64,000 bases of DNA from Micractinium sp. NFX-FRZ (taxonomy: Eukaryota; Chlorophyta; Trebouxiophyceae; Chlorellales; Chlorellaceae), in contig JAPTJF010000205.1 in assembly GCA_029339195.1 (NCBI GenBank), positions 38,352 through 102,351 of the forward strand. The letters are read 5' to 3'. The position numbers and the translations under genes are program-made. Positions 1-11,900 of the stretch are shown here, piece by piece (the first letter of the stretch is position 1; each line of letters begins with the position of its first letter). A model generated the notes under the pieces. That model made no database searches. It saw nothing but the letters and a program-made list of their open reading frames with translations, and was not told where the DNA came from.

Positions 1-3000
1 GGCGGTGTCAGCGGCCGGCTGCAGCAGCTGCTGCATCAGCTCCACTCCTGGCCCAGCCTGCTGGCCATCCGCTGCCGCTGCTGTCTGAGCCAGCAGCGCT
101 GCCAGGAGGCACTCGGCATCTGCCAGCTGCCCCGCTGCCTCAGCTGCCTGTGCTGTGCCCGGCTGCGCCAGGCTGGCAGCTGCTTCCCCAAGCACGGAGG
201 AGTGAGCATGCAGAGCGGCCTGCTGCACCGCCACCACAGCTGCGCGGCACTTCTGCAGCGTCTGCAGGGCAGGGCAAGGCAACGAAAGGGAAGGCATCTG
301 CTGTCAGACTCTGCTTTGTGTTACTGCTGACGAATCAAGAAGCATTTGCAGTGCATGTACGGCAGGTGGACAGACAGTTGATCAGGTTGGGAGCATGCGC
401 AAGGGGAGGGGCCTCCAACAGAGCGCAGCAACAGCCAAGGAGGGCGCACCATCAAATCGAAAAATGATAGATCCAGGGTCAACACACAGCCAGCCTGCGT
501 GGAACAAGCCCCCTAACTCACCTCGTGCCTCGACTCAGCCTCGTGCTCTCCCAGCTGCGCTGCAGTCTCCACGGCCTCGGCCAGCAGCCCGCTGCTCGCC
601 AGCGCAGCTGCCAGCCGGCTGTTTTGGGCTGCCACATTCAGCAGTTGCACCAGCGCTGTGTAGCGGGGCCCACGGGCGGGCGGCATGCCCACAGGGCCAC
701 CCTGCGTGGAATGGAGGGGCATGAGGGCGGGTGGGCAGCAGGCAAGCTGGCAGCCCGAAGCGGGCGGAGCCGGGGCGGGGAGCACGGCAGGCGGGCATGA
801 CCATCCGGGCGGGGCCGCCGGAACAGAGTGCGGCGCCGGCATCTGGCTTTGCATGACAGTTGCATGCGCACACAGCTGCGCTTCAATGCCAGCTGGCGCC
901 TCCAACTGCCTGCCCACCTGTGGCAGCGCTGCCAGGGCCTGCTGTATGTGTGCCAGGAAGTCGGCTCCAACTGAGAAAGGGCTCAAGTTGGCGACGCCAC
1001 CCATGGCAACGGCTGCCACCCGCAGGCCGTCAGAAGTGACCTTCTGGCTACCCGCTGCCAGAGGCCCTACCGCCTGCACAGCCTCCGCATGGGCTCCACT
1101 CAGCGCCCTCAGTGAAAGGTCCACGCTGCAGGCAGGGGGGGCAGGCAGGCCGGGGGGGTGGAGAAAGTTGCCAACAACACTGGAGAGGGCTGGGTAGCGG
1201 CGTGCGGGCGACAACTGCAAGGAAGGGAGGATGGGTGTGACACGGGTGCCCACACAGGCCAGAGTTGTCTGCACCACAGCACAGAGGAAGATGCAGGCAG
1301 CCCTGGGCATGCAGGCAAGCCGGTGACCACCCGGCACAACCGGCAGGGGCAGCCGCTCACCTGTTCCCCCACTGCTGCGCCCCGTCGCCTGCCGTGTCGG
1401 TGCGGCGCATCAGGTCGTGTGCCCGGGAGAATATTTCATGCAGCCCAAAGAGCAGGAAGCTCCACATGTCTGGAATGGCGTTCATGCTGCAAGCCCGTTC
1501 CAAGGCTGCCAACCGTCTGCTGCTGTCCGCCGCCAGCCAGTGCAGCAGGCGGCAGCTGGCACTGTGCAGCTGCCACAGCTGCGCTGGCAGCCCCGCCTGC
1601 GCTGCCAGCACGTCTTGCGGCGCCCCAGGCATTGCATGCGGATGCAGCGTCAGAAGAGAGGGCGGCATGTTGCACCACACATTTTCTAGCAGCAGAAGCG
1701 ACAAGCGCGCAGCCGCCAGCTTCAGCTGCTCCCCCGCCAGCTGGGCAAACCGCTCGTTCAGCTGCCCAAGCAGCGGCTGCAGCCGCACCCCTGCGTCTGC
1801 CGCTGCCAGCCACGCCGCAAAGTGACCAGGCGGCGCCAGGCGCCCGCGCATGCTGCCGGACAGGGACAGTGACGTGGCAAAGTTGGAGCACATGACGGCC
1901 ACAAAGGCCGTGTCGCAGGCGCCGCCGGCTACCTGGCCCTGTATGACGGCCGCAAGGTGGGGCACCAGCTCTACCACTGACCAGCCGGCTGCAAGCACCT
2001 CTTGATGGCAGCGTGTGACCGGGTGAGCGCCGCTACTGCTGCTGCTGCTGCTGCCGCCACCGCCGTTGCCGCCGCTGTTGCCGTTGCTGCCGCCAGTGCC
2101 CGCTGCCGCCTGCTGCTGTGCTGTCAGCATTCTGTAGGATAGCTGCGACAGCAGAGCCACCGCGCTTCTCTGAGCCCCGGCAAAGGCGCATGGGCACCAC
2201 ACCTTCCGGCGGCTGGGACGGCAGCGCCCGCACCAGCCGCGCTGCTGTCTGCACCACCGCTGCGCTGCCTGGCTGGCTCATGCTGCTGGAGACTGCTGCC
2301 TGCATGCTGGGGACTGCCAAGATTTCAAACAATGCGGGAAGCCACACCGCAAAATCTGCATCGGCGCCAGCCGCGGTGCCCAGCAGCACGTCTGCGCTTG
2401 CGGCGGCGGCCAGTGCCGGCAGGGCGTGGCGCAGCAGCACCCGCGCCACTGCCGCTGCCAGGAGAGGCTGGGCAGCCAGCGCCTCGGCATGGTCGGCAAA
2501 ACAGGGGACTCTGGTGATCAACTGGAGCAGCAGGGTGTAGTATAACAGGGCTTTTGTGCCTATGTCTGCAGCAGGCACACAGTAGGGGAGGGAGGTTGGC
2601 GAGCAGGCAGGCAGAGGCGGGGCCAAGGCACCAGCTCTGGGCAGGGCACGCTTGCCAGCTGGCATCGCATGCCTGTGCTGCCGCCTCTGCAATGCAACCG
2701 AGCACCTCCCGCTGACCAACTCCTTCCCCTCCCCTCACTCCCTCCCCCTCCTCCCCCATCCCCAGCTTGCCTTCGTTGCGCTCGCGCGACGCCAGCAGCG
2801 CGGCCGTCAGTGCGTCTAACCACGGGAGAAGGGCCGCGGGCTTGCCGGCGCCGCCAGCAAACGCAGCCTCTGCTGCTGCCGTTGCCGCGGGCGATCCGCC
2901 GCGGAGCATGTTTTGGCCCACGCTTGTCATTGCAGCCACCTGGGTTTCGACCAACACACTGCCCCGCACACCGCCCAGGGCGCCAGCATCGGAGACCACA

Positions 3001-3209
3001 GCCCTGAGCATCGCCGCCCCTGCCTCCCACAGCAGCCGGCAGGCGGCAGTCACCCGCAGCGCTTCGTTGGCCGTCAGCTGCAGATCGAATGCGAGGTGTG
3101 TGCAGGCAATCAGCGCGTTGCAGCCTGCCTGCATCAGGGTGGGGCCGTGGGCGGTGCCCACAGCCGCCACCGCCGTCAGCCCGCCCACGGCATCTGCTAG
3201 CGCCAGCAC
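1..3209 (-). CDS. Unidentified Ala/Leu-rich protein, partial (3' end outside window)
   Basis: I do not recognise the family. Exons supported by splice sites and phase: 2771-3209 (acceptor side), about 1361-2566, 522-1214 and 1-261, which stays open to the window edge. The translation is rich in Ala and Leu in short amphipathic stretches, as in an alpha-solenoid, with a Ser/Gly run near 2035-2090 and no catalytic motif. Intron 2567-2770 uses a GC donor. The 522 boundary (GAG then GTGAGT) joins in phase to the ACG at 261. Two joins are not solved. Near 2165-2205 the reading frame switches with only a roughly 31-nt GT...AG candidate. The 1361 donor (phase 2) does not match the phase-0 acceptor at 1214. 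The start codon is unknown: the first exon seen begins at a splice acceptor, and the first in-frame ATG is at 3134. A real gene is likely; its function is not known. Confidence 0.5.
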
Positions 3210-4508
3210 CTGCCTGCACGCAGTAAATTTGGGTAAGCGAGCAGTTACTAACTGTTAGTAGCAGAGCAGCGAGCAGTTGGCAGTGCAGGGAGGGCCTCAT
3301 TCAACTTGCTCACCGCCTCAGCTGGTCTCTGTCCGTGCCGTGCAAGCTAACACAGGAATCGCCAGTAACACGCTGGAGGAGCGAGGAGCTGTGTAGCAAG
3401 TTGCCAGCGTCTGCAGGCGGGAAACGGTGCTGCGCGCAGCGTACAAAGGCCTTGCGCAGCTTCACGATCCTCTCTATGACTATAAGCGTCATCGAAAACG
3501 CGCACTTCACGATTCAAACTTGCGGGAGGCATGGGGAGGCATCAGAAGGCAGGGCGCCCGCCCGCTGCGCACAGCGGTGGCAGCGGCGGTTTGCGGCCCA
3601 GGCCCAAATTGGATGTGGCGCTGCGTCTCCCAAACAAGGCTTGTCCACCGCGTCTCGCACCCATCAACAGCCCACCGATCACTGAGATTGCACATAACGG
3701 ACGGCCACCTTTGCAGATGGCACGGAGCCCGGCCCCCCGCCCCCTGCCACCTCCAGTTGAGAAGTCAACTGCCACCCTGACGGCATGCATGACATGACGA
3801 CCAACTGGGGTTCACATTGGTTCTCGGGATAATGACAGCTGGCAATATGTTGCCCGAAATCCTGCAGACAGCGTGTGCACTGGTTGCAAAGAGGGGCGAA
3901 GAATCGTGGGCGCGGGCGCTTGTTCTGTGGAAGCACGTCATGATGCTTGACCAGTCGGAGGGATGCCCAGCCGGGCTATGGGCAGTGTGCTTGGGATGCA
4001 GTGGCAGTGCGCAGGCAGCGAAATAGGCGAGGAGACGAAAGCTACATCAAAGCATGAAAGAAGAGAGGGTGGAGTCACAGGGAGTATGGCACAAGCCGCG
4101 GTGGGCGGGCGACGAGGGGGTCCACGACACGCTACCAGCCAGAGGAAGGGTGAGCTAGCTCACGCCTCCCAAGAGCCCAAGAGTACTAAGGGAATGAAAG
4201 GAGGAGGGGAACAATGAGGCGCAGCAATGATGAACCCAAGGTCACGAGTGCCCACTGCAGGTGTGCCAAGGCCAGATGGGGCAGGCAGGCAATACTTGTC
4301 GTACAAGAATGGAACGGTTGAATGGGGCACAGGGTGGCATGGAGCGCGGTCAAGTGGGTGGCCACCACAGGGGCGGGACAGTCGCGGCAGGGAGCTGTCC
4401 TCCCCTTGATGCCTAGTGTACACAGCATCCGTTCCAGCGTCGTCGTACTGCCAGCCAGCGTCCACTTGGGCTGGCTGGCGAACATCAGCTGCGCCACAGC
4501 TGCTGCTG
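3210..4508. other. Interval between the 5' side of the first gene and the 3' side of the SYLF gene
   Basis: This interval should hold the 3' UTR of the SYLF gene and the 5' UTR or first exon of the left-hand gene. A good minus-strand donor (AGGCG then GTGAGC, exon side ending at 3314) closes a 66-codon minus-strand reading frame (3310-3510). Its phase does not join the acceptor at 3209, so it may be untranslated leader. Nothing else is supported. Confidence 0.35.
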
Positions 4509-7500
4509 CTACACGTGCTGCTGTTCCAGCGCGGCCGCCGACCCTGCCGCTGCCTCATCCTGCTCCTGCTGCTCATACGTGTGCACTTCCTCAAACCCAA
4601 TGTCCACGTCTCCAAACAGCTTGAGCCCCCCGCCGTCGCCAGCTGGCGCAGCAGGCACAGCGTGGCCACACCCCAGCGTGGTGCGCGGCGAGCTGCGCTC
4701 CAGGCTGGAGCCTAGCAGGCCAGCAGAGGTGGCAGGGCTGGAGCTGGGCGGCCACTGGCTGCTGCTCCCCCGCCGGGAGGGCTCCTCCAGGCTGGCGCTG
4801 CCGCTGCTGCTGCCGCTGCCCAGCTTCTGCAGGGCACCCCTGCACCAACAACAGGGACAGGCATGGGAGGGGCAGACCGGGGGCAGGCGGGGGGCAACAT
4901 GAGCGCACTCGCCACCAGGCGGGGCAACCGCGGGGGCACCGGGCGGGGGTGCCTGACCAGCTAGATGGCCAGCAAGCGCAGATGCATACGCACATGCAGG
5001 CATGACACGCGCATGCGGGCACATGGGCAACATAATGGTCCCCGTCACGTCGCTGCACCGGTGCAATGGGTCAAGAGGCAGGAGCGGGGGGCAGGCGAGC
5101 ACCTGAGGCCGTGGACGGAGATGTCGTCGCCCCGGGCGTGGGCCGAAGCGTCGCGGCCGGCGTGCTGCGACCCCTCCCGGCTGCTGAACGCGGCGTGCTG
5201 CTGGAAGCGCATGCGGGCCTGCTCAAACTTGCTGACCGTGGGGCGCACAACCTGCGGAAGCGCACGGGTGGTTGGGGGGGAGATGGGGAGAGGGTGAGGC
5301 AGAGCGGAAAGGGTGGACACATGGAGCGGGCGCCCGGGAGGGGTGCTTGGAAGGATGATGGCCTGTGCCACGGCTGTGCTCCCCTTGACCCAATGGGGCA
5401 GCAGCTGTACTGTGCGGCACGGAAGCACGCTCCGTTTGACGGTCCACCGCCCGCTGTAAACATGCCCCAGTTTGCGCTGTGCCTGCATGGCCCCGCAGGC
5501 ACCGGCGGGCCCTGCCGGCAGCAGCCATGCCTCACCTGCGCCCCCGCCGCCCGCTCCTCAATGTCCCGGTACAGTGCCAGCATCTCAGGCGGGGTGGCCA
5601 CGTGGCCAGCCAGGATGTCTTCAGCCCGCACCCCCGCGCCATACAGCTGCGCGTTCAGGTTGTCGTTGAGGGAGGTGAAGCCGACTGCCGGGCGGGGGCA
5701 GGGGGGCAGGCAGGGGCAGGGGTGGGGCGCAGTGTGAAGCAGGCGGAAGGCAGTCAGGCTGTTGTTGTTGAGAGGGAGGTGTGAAGCCAGCTGCATATGA
5801 GGGCCGGGGGGTGCGGAGGGTGGCGCAGAGGGCGAAACGGGCCGGAAGGTGGGCAGGTGGGTGCAGGACTGCAGGCACGCTGGCGCTAGCGGAGTCCCCC
5901 ATTCCACCCCAGCCCCGGTAGTGGCTGCTGCCGAGGCAGGCCAGCGGGGCGGCTGGCAGGGCGCAAGGCTGCAGCAGGCTGGCAGCGCTGGCGGCGCACC
6001 TCGCAGCGACGCGTCCCACATGAGCCCATCGGACACCATGGCACAGTGGGGCTTGGTGGAGTTGGGGGAGAGGGAGAGGTCGCGGTGCCTGCGGCGGCAG
6101 GCAGGGCAAAGGCAGGGCAGCTGGTGAGAGCGGAGCAGCGCAGGCAGCAGGCAGCTGGCTGCAAGGCACACACTGTCTGGCGCCTTGTCACGCATCGGCA
6201 CGCTGGTGGCTCGACTGCACGCCCGCCTGAACGTCCATCGTCAGTGGTCGGCATGCCCCGAGCACAGCATGTGCCCACCGCCTCCTCCACCCGCCCTCGT
6301 CCCTACCCTTGGCCCCGTGCACCAACCTCTACTCCAGACCCTCCCATCTCCCCTTGGGCTATGAGTGCCCACTCCAGCGGCCCTCACCCAAAGGGTTCTG
6401 CTTGTTCAACCCGTGCTTTAGTTGTACTTGCTCACCCACATATAGCGGATGCCACTCTTCAAACCCACCCCGCCCCCTTTCTCCTCACCTGACTGGCTTC
6501 ACAGGCGCATGCCAGGGTGGGCAGGTCCCTCATTCCCCCGTACCAGACCATCCCGCCTCCCCCCTGCTGCAACTGCCCGCTCCCCAACCCTTCACCCAAC
6601 AAGTTGCACTTATTCACCCCTCCCCACCTGACTGGCTTCACGGGCGCATACACATCCAGCGGGTCCAACTCCCCGGGCAGCGTGGCATCCAAGGATACCG
6701 TGCCGGAGCCGCGCGTGAAGGCAGCCACCTGCTCTGCCGACTGCAGCACGTACACCGCCCGGATGTGCTGCGCCCCCAGGGTGACCCCCAGGCTGGCGTA
6801 GCGCAGGCGCAGGAAGACGGGGGCGGACCAGGCGCCGCCGGGCAGGCGCTGGATGACGAGCGCGTCGCCCCACGTCATGCCGCCCAGCAGCCCCACCTTG
6901 CGCTGCTTCACAAATGCCAGGCCCTGCGGGTCGGGTGGGGGTGGAGGGCCAGGGGCATGAAAGTTGGGAAGTGAAAGTGTAAGAGCGGGATTGGGGGGCG
7001 GGCAGGCGGGCAAACAGGTACATAGGCAGGCGGGAGAGCAGGCAGGTGCAGAGGTGGCACGGCAGACATTTGAGGCAGTGATGCAGAATCGCTCGACCGA
7101 TGCGGCCGGCTCCCAGGGCCACCCCACTTTACCTGCCCTGTCCCCCCCTGCTTCTCCCCAGGCCTGCCCCAGACCAGCCCATGCCGGCACCTGCCCGCCC
7201 ACCCCCACCCGCCCGCACCTTGCAGAAGCGCAGCGCCGCGCTGGGCAGCGGCGGCTTGCCCCCCACCGACTGCTTGGGCGCCTGCAGCTCTTGGACCACC
7301 GCACGCGCCTTCCGGCACCGCCGCCGCAGCTGCGCCGACACGCGCAGGTTGTAGGGGAGCAGCGGGCGTGGGGAGGGCGCTGCCAGGACCAAGGGAAAAG
7401 TACCGCCGCTGCTGCTGCCGCTGACGGCGGCCACTGCGGCTGCGGCAGCCACCTGGTCAAGCTGGCTGCTGCTGCTGGCTCTGCTGCTCCAAGCGCGTGA

Positions 7501-7824
7501 CATGCTGCGGTGTGCCGGCAGGCCCGGCTGCAGCCGCGTCGGCTGCTGCAGGGCCAACCGGTCGAGCAGGCCCAGAGAGCTCTGCTGTGGCGTGCTGGGC
7601 TGGTCTGGGGCGGACCGGCGGGGCAGCTGCAGGCTGTCATGCTGCGGTGCCTGCGGCGAGGCAGCGGAGGAGGTACACACACCCTTGCTGGCGCCGCCGC
7701 CACCGGCGCCACTGCCTGGCGTCGCAGGCGGGGCTGCGGCTGCACCCTCATCGCACGCTTCCGCCTCCGCGAATAGCTGTTGCAGCTGCGTCAGAGACGG
7801 AAAAGCGCGGAGTGAAGTTGCCAT
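4509..7824 (-). CDS. SYLF (Ysc84/DUF500) domain protein
   Basis: SYLF domains bind membrane phosphoinositides, and in yeast Ysc84 also actin, at endocytic or endosomal sites. Exons: 7219-7824, about 6628-6923, 6000-6051, 5536-5684, 5103-5251, 4509-4839, giving about 525-540 aa. Residues 1-200 are a Ser/Ala-rich leader ending in a short helix. The SYLF core begins with GLAFVKQRKVGLLGG, continues with WSAPVFLRLRYASLG and VYVLQSAEQVAAF, then SDGLMWDASLRG and LNAQLYG, and ends in RAEDILAG. The order and spacing match the family. The tail is Ser-rich and acidic. The small exon 6000-6051 is required because its last G and the following TC restore the conserved frame. The junction after 6628 is uncertain: either a phase-0 donor at 6632, or CAG-GTGGGG plus an extra 40-nt exon (6489-6528). 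ATG 7824 lies 93 nt after a TATATA box; an in-frame ATG at 7962 is upstream of that box and less likely. I see no FYVE or SH3 domain. Confidence 0.85.
6486..6649. repeat. Short direct repeat duplicating a splice-donor region
   Basis: A 25-bp stretch at 6625-6649, which holds the end of SYLF exon 2 and its donor, occurs again at 6486-6510 with one base changed. Both copies keep the minus-strand CAG-GTGxGG donor. This probably arose as a local tandem duplication in the intron. Confidence 0.75.
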
Positions 7825-7916
7825 TGAGCTTGCGCCACCGCTGCTAGGGTAAGGGGCCAGTGGCCCCAGGAAACTTCCAGGGCGCGTCAGGCCGCGCGAT
7901 CGGGGCCTTCCCAACG

Positions 7917-7922
7917 TATATA
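7917..7922 (-). promoter_or_regulatory. TATA box of the SYLF gene
   Basis: TATATA reads on either strand in an otherwise GC-rich stretch, 93 nt upstream of the ATG at 7824 on the minus strand. The placement is right for a core promoter and favours that ATG over the one at 7962. Confidence 0.55.
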
Positions 7923-8338
7923 ACGGTAAGGGCAAGCGCATTTCACTGGCTGTGGCCTGCATGTCATTCCCGCCGCCGCTGCCGCCATGTGGGCAGTGCC
8001 AGCGAGGGCGGCGCCAGCCTCACAATATCCAGAGTGGATGAGGGGCATGCCCTGGCTTGTGGCATGCTCGCCAGAAGGCACTGTGAATGCTTGCAATGCT
8101 CACCTGACGTCTCATCCCAAAATGAGTCGAGAAATTGGTGCTGTGGGCAGACGCTCATTGCGTCCGCCCGTCCATCTGCCTGACCGACTAGCCCTGCACA
8201 CATCCCTGCCGCTCATGCTGTTGCATGCCATTGCATGATATGAACATACACATTACCCCTAAGACGCGTCATGCCTTCTGTGCCACACAACTCGCACGAC
8301 GCGGATGGCAATGACCAGCTCTTGTCAAATTCCTGGAC

Positions 8339-8378
8339 CAGCGTGCTTGCCCTACCACGTGTGAGGGCAAGCACGCTG
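8339..8378. repeat. 15-bp perfect inverted repeat with a G-box in the loop
   Basis: The arms at 8339-8353 and 8364-8378 are exact reverse complements. The 10-nt loop holds the palindrome CACGTG (8356-8361), the core bound by plant and algal bHLH/bZIP factors. It lies about 500 bp upstream of the SYLF start and about 600 bp beyond the NUP155 stop. It could be a cis-regulatory element, an RNA hairpin or a small foldback remnant. Confidence 0.7.
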
Positions 8379-8809
8379 TGTGGCTCGGCCTATGCAGCTT
8401 CCAATTCACAACGAAAGCTGCGCGGCGGAAGGCGGACAGCTGTGTGGCGAACAACAAAAGAGTGCTGCCCACCCTTATGTGTGACCCCCGTGCGGTTCCC
8501 ATGGGGGGTGCAAGCAGACGCTCTGTAGAGGCAGGCAGCAGACCCGCTGGCCGCCTCCCATGATACGGCCTGCCCGCTGCTCCGCCGCCCAGCTGTCCCC
8601 GCCTCCAGGCCTGCCATCCGCTCATCAGGTGCCTGCACGGCTTCCGTACTAAACAAACCCGCTATGAAACAGTGGGCAGGCATAGCTGGTTCGGGCAGGG
8701 CACACGAAAGATTGTTGTGTTGGCAAGTCCGGCACTGCACAACATCAGCCTTCAGGTGACATCTGTATTGCAACCCTGAAGCGCCTCCTTCCCAAGTCCT
8801 CGTACTTCG

Positions 8810-8814
8810 TTACA
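8810..8814 (-). terminator. Putative polyadenylation signal (TGTAA) for NUP155
   Basis: TGTAA on the minus strand, about 160 nt past the NUP155 stop. TGTAA is the usual signal in green algae. It is a short motif and can occur by chance. Confidence 0.35.
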
Positions 8815-8971
8815 AGCCAGCTAAAAACTGGCCAGGCAAGCTCGTTGAGAGGACAGGAAATGTGGTGCGGGCAGGCGTGCTGGGGGCTATATCAGCTCAG
8901 GCTGGCAGAGTAAGCTGCCGCTGCTGCCGGTGATGTCACGCAAGGCCCCACGCTGCTGTTGGCACCCCTCC

Positions 8972-11900
8972 TCAGTACGCCGTGGGCCGGAAGCCGCCCA
9001 CCAGCGGCTGCAGCGCTCCCTGCAGCGCCTCGAACTGGGCGGCAAGGCGCTCCGCTTCTGCAGCAGGCAGCAGCCGCCGCGCCTCGGCTGCAGGGGGGTG
9101 CACACAGTGGAGAGGGGGGGAGGGTGTGGAGAGGGTGGGGACCGTGAGGATGAGAAGGGGCAGAGGTGGTGCATATGGAGCCGGCAGAGATGCCCAGTGA
9201 GCGCTGGTGCAAAGCTGGTCTAGGGCTGCTCTGCATCTGGGATACTGGGCCCCAAGGTTGGCAACTCTCAGCAGCACCCTGCGGCCCGTCAGCACCACCC
9301 CGGCTGCACTCTGCAGTACATACATGCAGCGGCCGACCACCCCATGCAAACCTGCGTATGCCTCGCAGGCCGCAGCCAGCAGCCCCGCCTCTCGCCGCCC
9401 GGCGCGGTGGCCCCCAAACGCGCCCGGCGCCCGGTCTAGAAGCTTGTCCTGAGGCAGGGGGAAAGAGGGCAATAGGGGCAGGGTGGGGGGTGAGTGCAGT
9501 TCAAAGCAGGCCCTGCAGGTGTGGGGGAAGACCAGCACTGGACGAAGACCGCTGCCCTTGTGAACAGGAGCTCGCTTGCATGCTGGCTTGGCATCTGTTA
9601 CCAGTGAACTAAAGCGTTCCTCTCTAGAACAGGCCACACATCGCCCCCCCGGCCCACCCACCTTGGCTGCCGAGATGGCTGCCGCCAGGGAGTGCAGCAG
9701 GCGCAGGCGCAGGGAGGGTGCATGCAATGCATCGCCCGCCTCGTCGCCACCGCGGATGCTGCAGGGTACAGAGGGGGCAGACGCAGGGAGGGCAGCCAGG
9801 GGCAGGGTGCCATCAGCTGCAGCTTGAAACATGCTGGCTAAAATACCACACTAGCAAGCATACAGGCACCCACCAATGGCCAAGTGCTGTGCACAAATTG
9901 TCTGCACTAAGCGCACACGCGCCACGTTGAGGCCCCTTACCTGAGCAGCGTCTCGTAGACACGCACCACCGCCTCGTAAGACCCCTTGCATGCGGTGACC
10001 TGCAGCCAGGGAACAGCAGAGGGGCAGCGGTCGGCAGGTGTGGCAGCGTGAAAGCAGCGGGGAAAGAGCGGGTGCAGGCAGCAGGATAGACGCCTTCAGG
10101 AAAGGCAGCACACGGCAGCGCTAGGGGAGCAACAGCAAAGACTGTGATCAACCAGCGTAGTCAGAGCGTCACCACCAACACCACACCAACGACAGCAATG
10201 CCACCAGCACCAGCGTCGGGCAGCAGGCGCACCATGGCCTGCAGCAGGCGGGCGCTGTCCTGCGCCACCCCGGTGTGCGTGGGCCAGCTGCCCGCCGCCA
10301 TCTGCTCCAGCCGCATCAGCACGTGGTGGGCAGGGAAGCTGCGGCGGAGGCGGGGGGCGGTGGCGGAGCAGGGGGCACAACAGGGGCAGGGGGACGTCAA
10401 GAGAAGGCAACTGGGCGCCCGAAGCGAGGCAGCGTGATGACAGCGGCAGAACTGGGCGCAGGATTGCATGCTTTCTCCAAGAGTGCATGGCGGGCACTCG
10501 CCAAGACCGCACACGGCCACCTCCTGGGTGGTTCCTCCCTGGCCAGCGCGAGAAACCAGCCAGGCAGAGGCTGGAGCAGCCCGGCAAAACACGCCTTGCC
10601 CAGCCTGCATCCCCACCCATTGGCCTCAACTCCTCCAGCACATGTGCACATGCATGGGCACACACCTGTTCTCATTGGGGTAGAACTGCTCCCCCAGGCT
10701 CTCCACACAGCGGCAGCACTCGTCCATCGCGGCCGCTGCAGCCTGGTCGTCGCCCGCGCCCATGGCGGCCGCCGCCTCGCCGCCGCCCTCCCACTGCTGC
10801 TGCCATGCCTGTGCGGCGCGGGCGAGGGGGTAAGACTCAAATGGGGGGAATTCGAACTGGGCACACAGGTCGGCTGCCCGCACATCAGCCGCAGCGGCAG
10901 TAGAGGCAGGCGACAGCAGCACATGGGCGAAACAGGGGGAGGAGTCCACAGGCTGCAGGGACCAGAGGAGAAATGAGCACACACGCACTCACGTGCCTTC
11001 CTGACGTCCTCATCCCACTGTAAGCGCCAGGCCCCACAGCTGGCACACGACGAACTGAAACTCCCAATGCACACCGTGCACCCACGCTGAAGACGCCCCC
11101 GCTGCCTCGTCCCCTGCCCGCCCTCACCTCTTTCAGCGCCAGATCCCACAGCTGGCAGACGTACTGCCGGTCGCTGAAGTTGGCCAGGTGGACCATCTCC
11201 AGGCACAGGGCCCAGTTCTGTGCAGGGAGCAATGGGCAGGAGGGAGAGGCAGGGAGGGAGCGGGTGTACGAGACAGGGTCAGGGAGAGAGTCAACGGGGG
11301 GAGGGGTGGTGGGACCTGAGGACCACAGCTGATGCAGGGGCAGGCTGTGTGTACAAACCCACCATGCAATCGCAAACTCAAACGCCGCTCCGCCACCCCA
11401 CCCACCAATACCCACCCCACCCCCTTGCTCCTAACCCGACACTGTCCCGGTGCCACAGCACCTGCGAGGGGATGGCGTGGTGGTTGCACAGCCAGCAACT
11501 CACCGCCCCAGCCAAACCCACCACATGAGTTGACAGTGCGAGAGCAATAGATGTTGAAACATAGGTAGGTGTGAACGGAGGCTCACCTGTGAGGGTATGG
11601 CGTAGTCGTTGTACAGCACCTCCAGCGGTTTCGGCGCCGCCCGCAGCTCGCTCACCGCGCCCTCCGCCTCCTCACGAGCAGCTTCATCCGGCGCCGTGGC
11701 AGCTGCAGGGGCCGGGTCAAGAGGACCATTGAGTTGTGTGCACAAGCCTGTGAGTGCAGTTCCAAGGCGGCGGGGAGTGCAGAGCTCGCTGCAAACGTGC
11801 CGTCCCCGCCGAGCCTTCAATATGCCCGGCCCCTGCGCAGCTAGCCCGCCGTCTTCAACACCTCCCGCCAGTCTCTGCACAGCTCACTACGCCCCCAGTC

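Larger units (their letters stand above)
7825..8971. other. Intergenic region between NUP155 3' end and SYLF 5' end
   Basis: About 1.1 kb with no supportable coding exon. It contains the SYLF TATA box, a perfect hairpin (8339-8378) and a TGTAA signal for the NUP155 transcript. Several open frames on both strands show no splice-phase continuity or family resemblance. Confidence 0.5.

Noticed and set aside
685..1895. Long plus-strand frames opposite the left-hand gene
   Set aside because: They are Cys/Arg/Gly-rich shadows of the minus-strand exons with no splice signals of their own.
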